Shown here: positions 57,406 to 64,000 of the stretch, one piece after another
Layout of the letters: every line of letters starts with the position of its first letter
How positions within the stretch are numbered: the first letter of the stretch is position 1
NCBI GenBank assembly: GCA_964494475.1
Contig: CAZBRS010000003.1
Coordinates: forward strand, 1 to 64,000
Direction: 5' to 3'
DNA: 64,000 nt
Source: CAZBRS01 sp964494475
GTDB lineage: Bacteria; Myxococcota_A; UBA9042; CAZBRS01
Notes under the pieces: model-generated
What the model was told of the DNA's origin: nothing
Database searches by the model: none
The model's input: the letters and a program-made list of their open reading frames with translations, nothing else
Made by a program: the position numbers and the translations under genes

Positions 57406-57905
57406 GCGCGCTCGCAGCGACCCCCCTCGATCTCTCCGGGCTCGCGCCCATCCTGGCGCGCTACCCGGCCGACCGCCGCAGCCTCGTGATGGTGCTGCAG
57501 GACGTGCAGGCGGCCTACCACTACCTGCCCCGCGAGGCCCTGGAGGCGGTGGCGACCCACCTGGCCGTGCCCCGCTCGCACGTGTACCACGTGGCCACCT
57601 TCTACAAGCACTTCAGCCTCACGCCCCGGGGCGCGCACACGTGCACCGTGTGCCTGGGCACCGCCTGCCACGTGCGCGGCGCCGGGCTGCTGGTCGACCA
57701 CCTCGAGCGGCGCACGGGGGTCAAGGCCGGCGGCACCACCCCCGACGGGCTCTTGACCGTCGAGACCGTCAACTGCGTGGGTGCCTGCGCCCTCGGCCCC
57801 GTGGTCATCGTCGACGGCGAGTACGTGGGGTCGGCCACCGCGCGCAAGGTCGACCGGGCGTTGAAGCCCATCCTGGGCGGCGACGGCAAGGAGGAGCAGG
57901 AATGA
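57402..57905 (+). CDS. NuoE-like [2Fe-2S] subunit
   Basis: A 167-residue thioredoxin-fold protein of the NuoE/HoxE/HndA type. The N-terminal helical bundle (YPADRRSLVMVLQDVQ) leads to the [2Fe-2S] ligands CLGTACHVRG and CVGACALGP; the first Cys of the usual quartet lies in CTVC. It passes electrons next to the flavin subunit in NADH dehydrogenases, NAD-reducing hydrogenases and bifurcating enzymes. It is coupled by ATGA overlaps on both sides. Confidence 0.93.
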   Translation: MSALAATPLDLSGLAPILARYPADRRSLVMVLQDVQAAYHYLPREALEAVATHLAVPRSHVYHVATFYKHFSLTPRGAHTCTVCLGTACHVRGAGLLVDHLERRTGVKAGGTTPDGLLTVETVNCVGACALGPVVIVDGEYVGSATARKVDRALKPILGGDGKEEQE

Positions 57906-59803
57906 GCGAGCGCATCCCGAACCTCGCGGCGCTCGAGGCCTGGCGCGCCAGGCTGGCGGCCGCTCACGACCCGAACCGGAAGGCCATCGCCATCTGCGCC
58001 GGCACCGGCTGCAAGGCCTACGGCAGCGACAAGCTCGCCGCGGCCTTCCGCACGGCCGTGGCCGAGCGCGGACTGGACGTGGAGGTCCGCGCCACGGGCT
58101 GCCACGGATTCTGCGAACGCGGGCCCCTGGTGGTAATCTATCCGTCGATGATCTTCTACCAGGAGGTCGGCCGAAAGAACCTCGCGAAGGACGTGGCCGA
58201 GATCCTGGACAAGACCGTGGCGGCCGCGCCCGGCGTCGAGCAGATCGTCGAGAGGCTCCAGTTCAAGGCTCCCGACGGCCGGGCGGTCGTCCACGAGCAC
58301 GACGTACCCTTCTACAAGCACCAGCAGCGCCTGATCCTGTCGTTCAACGGCAAGATCGACCCCGAGAGCCTGGCCGACTACGTGGCCAACGGCGGCTACC
58401 GCGCGCTGGCCAAGGCCCTCGGCGACCTGAGCCCCGAGCAGGTGCTGGCCGAGGTCGAGGCCTCGGGCCTGCGCGGCCGGGGCGGCGCCGGCTTCCCCAC
58501 GGGGCGCAAGTGGCGCTTCACGCGCGACGCCGTGGCCCCGCTGGTCGACGGCCTGCCCACGAAGTACGTGGTCTGCAACGCCGACGAGGGCGACCCGGGC
58601 GCGTTCATGGACCGCTCGGTGCTCGAGGGCAACCCCCACGGCGTGCTCGAGGGGCTGCTCCTGGGAGCCTACGCCATCGGCGCGCGCGAGGGCTACGTCT
58701 ACGTGCGCAACGAGTACCCCCTGGCGGTCAAGCGGCTCGCCAAGGCCATCGCCGACGCCCACGCGGCGGGCCTGCTCGGCGCCGACATCCTCGGCACGGG
58801 CTTCGCCTTCGATCTGCACGTCACGCGCGGCGCGGGCGCCTTCGTGTGCGGCGAGGAGACCGCGCTCATCGGCTCGGTCGAGGGCAACAAGGGCCAGCCG
58901 CGCTTCCGCCCGCCCTACCCGGCGGTCAGCGGCCTCTGGGGCTGCCCCACCAACATCAACAACGTCGAGACCTGGGTCAACGTACCGCTCATCGTCGACC
59001 GAGGCGCGGCCTGGTTCGCGGGCATCGGCACCGCGGGCTCGAAGGGCACCAAGATCTTCAGCCTGGTCGGCAAGGTGAACAACACCGGCCTGGTCGAGGT
59101 GCCCATGGGCACCAGCCTGCGCCACATCGTCGAGCACATCGGCGGCGGCATCAAGGACGGCCGGGCCTTCAAGGCCGTGCAGACCGGCGGGCCCTCGGGG
59201 GGCTGCCTGCCCGAATCGAGGCTCGATCTCGAGGTCGACTTCGACACCCTGACCGCAGCGGGCTCCATGATGGGCTCGGGCGGCATGATCGTCATGGACG
59301 ACCGCACCTGCATGGTCGACGTGGCGCGCTACTTCATCGACTTCCTGATCCAGGAGTCCTGCGGCAAGTGCACGCCCTGCCGCGACGGGCTCATCCAGAT
59401 GGGCCACCTCATGCACGACGTGGTCGAGGGACGCGGCACCCACGCCACGCTCGCGCGGCTCGAGGCCCTGGCGCCTGTCGTGCGCGAGGCCAGCCTCTGC
59501 GCCCTCGGCCAGACCGCGCCGAACCCGGTGCTCTCGACCTTGAAGTACTTCCGCCACGAGTACCTGGCCCACATCGACCACAAGCAGTGCCCGGCGGGCG
59601 TCTGCAAGGCGCTCATCACCTACCGCATCACCGACCGCTGCACGGGCTGCACCATCTGCGCCACCCAGTGCCCCGAGAAGGTGATCACCGGCGAGAAGAA
59701 GGCGCTGCACCTCATCGACGAGGCGCGCTGCACGCGGTGTGGCGTGTGCCACTCGGTCTGCACGTTCGACGCCATCGACGTGCTGCCAGGGAGGACGGCA
59801 TGA
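57902..59803 (+). CDS. NuoF-like NADH/FMN subunit with extra ferredoxin domains
   Basis: A 633-residue subunit of the HndC/HydB type. An N-terminal thioredoxin-like [2Fe-2S] domain (CAGTGCKAYG, CHGFCERGP; residues 30-95) precedes the 51-kDa core. The core has GRGGAGFPTG (about 190), the FMN/NADH site CNADEGDPGAF and the [4Fe-4S] ligands ESCGKCTPCRDG (about 484) plus a Cys near 531. Two C-terminal [4Fe-4S] motifs, CTGCTICATQCP and CTRCGVCHSVC, complete it. Standard respiratory NuoF lacks both extra ends. This form is typical of soluble, often electron-bifurcating enzymes. Confidence 0.94.
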   Translation: MSERIPNLAALEAWRARLAAAHDPNRKAIAICAGTGCKAYGSDKLAAAFRTAVAERGLDVEVRATGCHGFCERGPLVVIYPSMIFYQEVGRKNLAKDVAEILDKTVAAAPGVEQIVERLQFKAPDGRAVVHEHDVPFYKHQQRLILSFNGKIDPESLADYVANGGYRALAKALGDLSPEQVLAEVEASGLRGRGGAGFPTGRKWRFTRDAVAPLVDGLPTKYVVCNADEGDPGAFMDRSVLEGNPHGVLEGLLLGAYAIGAREGYVYVRNEYPLAVKRLAKAIADAHAAGLLGADILGTGFAFDLHVTRGAGAFVCGEETALIGSVEGNKGQPRFRPPYPAVSGLWGCPTNINNVETWVNVPLIVDRGAAWFAGIGTAGSKGTKIFSLVGKVNNTGLVEVPMGTSLRHIVEHIGGGIKDGRAFKAVQTGGPSGGCLPESRLDLEVDFDTLTAAGSMMGSGGMIVMDDRTCMVDVARYFIDFLIQESCGKCTPCRDGLIQMGHLMHDVVEGRGTHATLARLEALAPVVREASLCALGQTAPNPVLSTLKYFRHEYLAHIDHKQCPAGVCKALITYRITDRCTGCTICATQCPEKVITGEKKALHLIDEARCTRCGVCHSVCTFDAIDVLPGRTA

Positions 59804-60570
59804 TCCTGACCATCAACGGACGTCCGCTGGCCGCGAGGCCGGGCGAGACGCTGCTGCAGGTGGCCCGACGGGCGGGCATCGACCTGCCCACGCTCTGCTA
59901 CCACGAGGGGCTCGAGCCCTGGGGCGGCTGCCGGCTGTGCGTGGTCGAGATACGCCGCCGGCCCGACGAGGCTCCCAAGGTGGTGCCCAGTTGCCTGCAG
60001 GCGGCCGAGGACGGGCTGCGCGTCGAGACGCACACCGAGAACCTGCTGCGCATCCGCGCCACGCTGCTCGACCTGCTGCTCACCCGCGCGCCCGACTCCG
60101 AGCTCATTCGCAAGCTGGCGCTCGATCACGGCGTGGGCGACGGCACCTTCGTGCCCGAGGCCGAGCCCACGAACTGCATCCTGTGCACGCTCTGCACGCG
60201 CGCCTGCGCCGCCGTCGGCGCCCACGCCATCAGCACGGCCGGCCGCGGCGCCGAGGGCGAGATCAGCCTGCCCTTCGTCGACGACGCGTCGGCCTGCGTG
60301 GGCTGCGGCTCCTGCGCCGCCGTCTGCCCCACCGGCTGCATCGAACTGAAGGACGAGGGCCTCACCCGCACCATCTGGGGACGTACGTTCGAGCGCGTGC
60401 CCTGCGAGGTCACCGGCCGACCCACGCTCACGCGCGAGCACGCCGCGCTGCTCTCGAAGCGCACGGGGCTGCCCGAAGACAGCTTCTTCGTCACCGACGA
60501 GGGCCGCCGCCGCCAGACCGCCGACACCATCGCGGCCCTGGTGGGCGTGGGCGACGGGAGGGCGGCATGA
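59800..60570 (+). CDS. NuoG/HoxU-like iron-sulfur subunit
   Basis: A 256-residue subunit corresponding to the N terminus of NuoG. A plant-type [2Fe-2S] domain comes first (CYHEGLEPWGGCRLC and PSC, residues 33-64). Next come two [4Fe-4S] motifs (NCILCTLCTRAC about 126-137, and CVGCGSCAAVCPTGC about 167-181) and a helical tail. It has no molybdopterin domain and no H-cluster domain, so it is neither a formate dehydrogenase nor a hydrogenase. It should link the flavin subunit to another redox partner. Coupled on both sides by ATGA overlaps. Confidence 0.9.
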   Translation: MILTINGRPLAARPGETLLQVARRAGIDLPTLCYHEGLEPWGGCRLCVVEIRRRPDEAPKVVPSCLQAAEDGLRVETHTENLLRIRATLLDLLLTRAPDSELIRKLALDHGVGDGTFVPEAEPTNCILCTLCTRACAAVGAHAISTAGRGAEGEISLPFVDDASACVGCGSCAAVCPTGCIELKDEGLTRTIWGRTFERVPCEVTGRPTLTREHAALLSKRTGLPEDSFFVTDEGRRRQTADTIAALVGVGDGRAA

Positions 60571-60968
60571 AACAACTGGTCGTCACCCCCATCCGCTGCA
60601 TCGGCTGCCGCACCTGCGAGATCGCCTGCGCCTTCTCGCACCCCGCGGGAAAGACCCCCGGTCGCTCGCGCATCCGCGCCTTCCCCATCCGTCCGCCGGA
60701 GGGGGGCCTCCCCGTGGTGTGCCTGCAGTGCGACAGCGCGGCCTGCGCCATGGTCTGCCCCACCAAAGCGCTCACGCGGAACGAAACCACCGGCGCCATC
60801 GACTACCACGACGAGCGCTGCATCCACTGCAAGGCCTGCGTGGCCGCCTGCCCCTTCGGCAACATCGGCTACGACGACGCCACCCGCCGCTGCTTCAAAT
60901 GCGACCTCTGCGGCGGCGACCCCCAGTGCGCCAAGTACTGCCCGAGCGGGGCGCTCGAGTTCGTGTAG
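60567..60968 (+). CDS. Four-cluster polyferredoxin (HycB/CooF-like)
   Basis: A 133-residue protein with four Cys-rich motifs: CIGCRTCEIAC, CLQCDSAACAMVC, CIHCKACVAACP and CFKCDLCGGDPQCAKYC. This is the pattern of HycB/CooF/HydN electron-transfer subunits that carry four [4Fe-4S] clusters. It is the last gene of the operon and overlaps the previous gene by four bases. It probably wires the diaphorase subunits to the 2-oxoacid oxidoreductase or to an outside partner. Confidence 0.92.
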   Translation: MKQLVVTPIRCIGCRTCEIACAFSHPAGKTPGRSRIRAFPIRPPEGGLPVVCLQCDSAACAMVCPTKALTRNETTGAIDYHDERCIHCKACVAACPFGNIGYDDATRRCFKCDLCGGDPQCAKYCPSGALEFV

Positions 60969-60979
60969 CCGACGCGGGC

Positions 60980-61008
60980 CCGCCGAGCCTCAACGGCGAC
61001 CTCGGCGG
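60980..61008. terminator. Possible bidirectional hairpin between convergent genes
   Basis: CGCCGAG (60981-60987) and CTCGGCG (61001-61007) form a GC-rich stem of seven or eight pairs, just after the polyferredoxin stop and across the end of the convergent gene. No T-run follows, so it would be an atypical terminator. Confidence 0.3.
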
Positions 61009-62081
61009 CACCCGGCCTTCAACCCGTCCAGCAGCCTCCGGACCAGCGTCTGGGCGCCCGCGTTGCTGGCGAGCCCCAGGGCGAAGGCCACGGCCAGGGG
61101 CCCCGGCGTTCCCTTCACCAGGGTCAGGAAGTACATCGCCGCGGCGTCGTTCACGTCGTCGGCGGCGCCACGGAGCCAGCGCTCCTCGTTCGTGAAGGTC
61201 TCGCCGTCGAAGCCCCACAGCCCGAGCCCCGCCGCGGCCCGGGGAAAGAGCTCGCGACGAGCTTCAGCGAAGCGTCCGTCGGGGTCGAGATACCATCGCC
61301 GCAGCGTCTTCGCCGCCGACGCGTTCGCAGGGAGGCCGGAGAGCAGGGGCGCCAGCGCGAACGGCTCGAGGTTGCCGAGCATGTCCCAGGCCGGGGCCCA
61401 CTTCTCGCGTTCCTCGTCGATGACCCTGGCGTCGATGGACTCTCCGCGGACCGCCCGAAACTGCACCTCGGCCAGCCAGCTTCCGAGATCGCCGACCCAG
61501 GTCACCGCGTCGACGTTGCGCCGCGCCCACAGGACGGGCGGGTACCCCACCACGTCGGGATGGAAGTGCGCGTCGAGCCCGCAGAGCACGTGCCCCACGT
61601 CGGTCACGGTGCCATCGACGCGCCGGGCCTCCTGCGCCAGGAAGGCGGCGGGCACCTGGCCCAGGGCGTCGCGGGGCTCCGTCTGGTCCCGCGTCAGCAC
61701 CAAGGCCTCGCTGGCGGAGAAGGGCAACGAAACGTCTTCGGCGGAGACGGTCACGCGACGATAGGGCGAGGGCACGCCCACCGCGTCGGGGGCGGCGATC
61801 AGGTGCTGGTTCCAGCCGGGGCCGTCGTAGAAGATCTTTCGCAGCCACGTCACCCGCCGCTTCAGGGTGGGGTCGTCCGTCAGCCGGGCCTCCTCGACCT
61901 GGAGGCAGTCGAGAGTGTGCTCCACGTCGGTCAGAACACTTTGATTTTCAACGATAATCGGCAGATCGACGCCGTCGGCGTGCGGGCCGATGACATCCCG
62001 CGCGCCCGCCTTCGCGACGTCCAGGTGCCGATCGGGTTCGTACGACCGCGCCAGGATCCGCGCCAGGTCTTTGCGGTCCAT
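60990..62081 (-). CDS. Conserved-looking hypothetical protein
   Basis: A 363-residue soluble protein without a signal peptide or clear membrane segments. The ATG at 62081 was chosen because GGAGGAG lies just upstream. Distinct segments are GHVLCGLDAHFHPDVVGYP (about residues 160-178), NVDAVTWVGDLGSWLAEVQF (about 188-207), and a helical C terminus ending GCRRGRR. The codon use matches the neighbours. No family is recognised. It stands alone between the oxidoreductase operon and the phosphate transporter, with no obvious partner. Confidence 0.75.
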   Translation of the reverse strand: MDRKDLARILARSYEPDRHLDVAKAGARDVIGPHADGVDLPIIVENQSVLTDVEHTLDCLQVEEARLTDDPTLKRRVTWLRKIFYDGPGWNQHLIAAPDAVGVPSPYRRVTVSAEDVSLPFSASEALVLTRDQTEPRDALGQVPAAFLAQEARRVDGTVTDVGHVLCGLDAHFHPDVVGYPPVLWARRNVDAVTWVGDLGSWLAEVQFRAVRGESIDARVIDEEREKWAPAWDMLGNLEPFALAPLLSGLPANASAAKTLRRWYLDPDGRFAEARRELFPRAAAGLGLWGFDGETFTNEERWLRGAADDVNDAAAMYFLTLVKGTPGPLAVAFALGLASNAGAQTLVRRLLDGLKAGCRRGRR

Positions 62082-62115
62082 GTCGTCTCCTCCTGAAGGC
62101 ATGTTTCGAGCCTAT

Positions 62116-62144
62116 TTGACTTCGAGCCGCCAGTCCACTACCAC
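62116..62144 (+). promoter_or_regulatory. Predicted promoter of the Na/Pi cotransporter gene
   Basis: TTGACT, 17-base spacer, TACCAC. It ends seven bases before the ATG at 62152, so the message would be leaderless and an upstream in-frame ATG at 62101 would not be transcribed. Confidence 0.5.
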
Positions 62145-62151
62145 AGACGTC

Positions 62152-63963
62152 ATGAACGCGAACCAACTCTTCCTGCTGCTCGCGACCATCCTCGGAGGGC
62201 TGGGGCTCTTCGTCTACGGCATGAAGCTGATGACGGAGCACCTCGAGGCCCTGGCGGGCTCTCGGCTGCGCACCCTGCTGAACCGCGTGACGGGCACGCG
62301 CCTCTCCGGCGCCGGGGCCGGCACGTTGCTGGGCGCCATCGTGCACTCGGGGCCGGCCACCGTCATGCTGGTGGGCTTCATCAACGCCGGGCTGCTCACG
62401 CTGGCGGCGTCCGTCCCCGTCATGCTGGGCGCCAACGTGGGCACCACCCTCAGCATGCAGCTCGTGTCGTTCAAGATCGGCGAGTACTGCTACGTGGCCA
62501 TCGGCCTCGGGCTGCTCGTCAACCTCGCCACGCGCCGCGACGCCGTGCGCCACTGGGGCCTCCTGCTCTTCGGGTTCGGGCTCCTGTTCCTCGGCATGGA
62601 CGCGATGAGCCGCGCCATCGTGCCCCTCAAGCAGGCGGGCTACTTCCAGGTCTTCCTGGCCCACACCGGCGGCGCCACCGCCGGTGGCCTGGCCCTCGGC
62701 ATCGTGGCGTCCACCGTGCTCACGGCCCTCGTGCAGTCGAGCGGAGCCACCATCGGCATGCTGTTCGCGCTCGCGTCGGCGGGCGTGTTCACCGAGCTGT
62801 CGCAGGCCTTCCCTCTGGTGCTGGGCGCCCACATCGGCACGTGCTCGACCACGCTGCTGGGCAGCCTGGGCACCAACGTCGAGGCGCGCCGCTCGGCCTT
62901 GTCGCACCTGCTGTTCAACGTGGTCGGCGCCGTGCTGGCCGCCTTCCTGGCGCCGCTCTACCTGGAGGCCATCCCGTACACCGCCGACGACCTCACGCGG
63001 CAGATCGCCAACACGCACACGCTGGTGCAGGCGCTGAACGCCCTGCTCTTCCTGCCCTTCAGCGCGCGCTTCGCCCGCCTCATCGAGCTCGTGACCCCCA
63101 GCCGCAAACCCCCGACCGCGCGCTCCTTCCTCGACGACGCCCACCTGGCGCGCCCCGAGATGGCCATCGTGGCGGTCATCCTCGAGACCAAGCGCATGGC
63201 CGTCATCGCCCGCAAGATGGTGCGCCAGGCCATGCGGGGCCTCATCAAGCTGACCGACGAGCCCTTCCCCGAGGTGATGAAGGAGGAGGCCTCCATCGAC
63301 CTCCTCACGAGCACGATCAACGAGTACCTGCGGGCGCTCTCCCAGCGCACGCTGTCGCGACGCCAGTCCGTCATCATCCAGTACCTGGTGCGCGCCTCGC
63401 AGGACATCGAGCGCATCGCCGACCACGCCGAAGTGCTCGTCCAGGCCACGCGCGAAAAGAGCGCCAAGGCCGTGTGGTTCGACGACGAGAGCATGGGCCT
63501 GCTGATCGACGTGTTCAAGCAGACCGACCTCGTGCTGCAGTTGATGATCGACTCGCTGAACCCCGCGCTCGAGTCGTTCGACGAGTGCGCCGACCAGGTG
63601 ATCGCGGCCCGCCGGGACTACCGGGCGCTCTCGGCCCGGGTGCGCGACCGCTACGTGCAGCGCGTGCTCGACGGGCAGGACGAAGCGCTGGCGGGGCTGG
63701 TCTACGAGGAGTACCTGAACGCCTTCGATCGCATCGTCAGCCACTCGAAGCGCATCGCCAACCTCGAGCGCCAGCCCCAGTTCCGCGTCAAGAAGGAGCG
63801 CCTCGAGCGCACGGCCGAGCGCCGCTCGCAGCCGCGGCCGCCAGGCCCCCCGAGCGGCCTGCACGTCGACACGGGCATCTTCCGCACCGACGACCTCGAC
63901 GGCGGCCTCTCCCCCGACGGCGAATCGTTGCTGAAGCCCGCGCCTCCAAAGAACCCGGAGTGA
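62152..63963 (+). CDS. Na/Pi cotransporter family protein with PhoU-like domain
   Basis: A 603-residue protein. The N-terminal half has about nine membrane segments and the duplicated transport repeat of the PNaS family: GAIVHSGPATVM with GANVGTT, and ALVQSSGATIG with GAHIGTCSTT (first QSS replaced by HSG). The C-terminal half (from about residue 330) is helical and PhoU-like, with IERIADHAEVL. It probably imports or exports phosphate with sodium. The Pro-rich final 60 residues are likely disordered. The HSG replacement in the first signature could alter ion coupling. Confidence 0.9.
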   Translation: MNANQLFLLLATILGGLGLFVYGMKLMTEHLEALAGSRLRTLLNRVTGTRLSGAGAGTLLGAIVHSGPATVMLVGFINAGLLTLAASVPVMLGANVGTTLSMQLVSFKIGEYCYVAIGLGLLVNLATRRDAVRHWGLLLFGFGLLFLGMDAMSRAIVPLKQAGYFQVFLAHTGGATAGGLALGIVASTVLTALVQSSGATIGMLFALASAGVFTELSQAFPLVLGAHIGTCSTTLLGSLGTNVEARRSALSHLLFNVVGAVLAAFLAPLYLEAIPYTADDLTRQIANTHTLVQALNALLFLPFSARFARLIELVTPSRKPPTARSFLDDAHLARPEMAIVAVILETKRMAVIARKMVRQAMRGLIKLTDEPFPEVMKEEASIDLLTSTINEYLRALSQRTLSRRQSVIIQYLVRASQDIERIADHAEVLVQATREKSAKAVWFDDESMGLLIDVFKQTDLVLQLMIDSLNPALESFDECADQVIAARRDYRALSARVRDRYVQRVLDGQDEALAGLVYEEYLNAFDRIVSHSKRIANLERQPQFRVKKERLERTAERRSQPRPPGPPSGLHVDTGIFRTDDLDGGLSPDGESLLKPAPPKNPE

Positions 63964-63968
63964 TTCCC

Positions 63969-64000
63969 ATGGGGCTCCTCCTACTAATCGGGATCCCGGC
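63969..64000 (+). CDS. Start of a further gene, cut by the window edge
   Basis: An ATG five bases after the transporter stop opens a hydrophobic start (MGLLLLIGIP) and runs off the window. It could be a signal peptide or membrane segment of a co-transcribed gene. Only ten codons are visible. Confidence 0.35.
   Translation, partial: MGLLLLIGIP

Noticed and set aside
54764..60968. NAD-reducing or bifurcating hydrogenase
   Set aside because: No H-cluster domain and no NiFe hydrogenase subunit is encoded; the NuoG-like protein ends after its ferredoxin motifs.
62101..62151. Upstream in-frame ATG for the Na/Pi cotransporter
   Set aside because: The promoter boxes lie downstream of that ATG, and the membrane domain begins directly at 62152.

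Overview
The window is very GC-rich, densely coded bacterial DNA. It looks like a chromosome fragment from a Myxococcota or other deltaproteobacterial lineage. The evidence is several very large secreted Cys-rich proteins built from Dictyostelium-type, MopE-type, thrombospondin-3 and FG-GAP modules. Other support comes from Asp/Pro-rich lipoprotein linkers, Gram-negative outer-membrane machinery (TamA/TamB-like) and sigma70-like promoters (TTGAAC/TTGACA, 16-18 bp spacer, TATACT). Anaerobic-type ferredoxin enzymes (2-hydroxyacid dehydratase-type protein, 2-oxoacid:ferredoxin oxidoreductase) point to a facultative or strict anaerobe. The taxonomic placement is inference. No rRNA, tRNA, CRISPR array or insertion sequence was recognised, and no gap longer than 300 bases lacks a gene.

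Layout. 2-6782 (minus): a lipoprotein with three CBM2-like domains, an Lnt-like N-acyltransferase, a 2-hydroxyacyl-CoA dehydratase/benzoyl-CoA reductase-type subunit, and a 21-repeat Cys-rich lipoprotein. 6832-10994 (minus): two complete AAA/DUF4143 ATPases and one decayed copy around exonuclease III. Each copy carries its own inverted repeat inside its promoter. 11199-18110 (plus): valS with a zinc-ribbon insertion, then a Cys-rich lipoprotein with four PPC-like domains. 18213-22905: envelope or glycan-related genes, including a membrane protein whose base composition switches along its length and an SGNH protein whose tail overlaps a convergent membrane gene. 23055-30227 (minus): pgsW, pgsC, pgsB (poly-gamma-glutamate type), an SDR, a MopE/TSP3 lipoprotein and grpE. 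30357-38815: an M16 peptidase, a third DUF4143 ATPase and a 14-repeat FG-GAP protein with a choice-of-anchor U domain and an IPTL-CTERM tail. 38894-47217 (minus): an EF-hand membrane protein, a TamB-OmpA fusion, TamA and a barrel protein. 47369-53010 (plus): an orphan spike protein, ResB/CcsA cytochrome c assembly, a coiled-coil membrane protein and a Ycf46-like AAA ATPase. 53022-53819 (minus): an SDR. 53956-60968 (plus): a P-loop ATPase, then a tight operon joining a four-subunit 2-oxoacid:ferredoxin oxidoreductase to NuoE/F/G-like diaphorase subunits and a polyferredoxin. 60990-64000: an unknown protein, a Na/Pi cotransporter-like protein and the start of one more gene.

How the genes work together. 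The strongest system-level candidate is the 54764-60968 operon. Four-base ATGA overlaps link many of its genes, suggesting one large complex that couples 2-oxoacid oxidation, ferredoxin and NAD(H). The envelope theme is also strong. TamA, a peptidoglycan-anchored TamB variant, an IPTL-CTERM protein and several disulfide-rich secreted lipoproteins imply an elaborate surface. The DUF4143 copies with private promoter palindromes look like a dispersed, self-regulated family.
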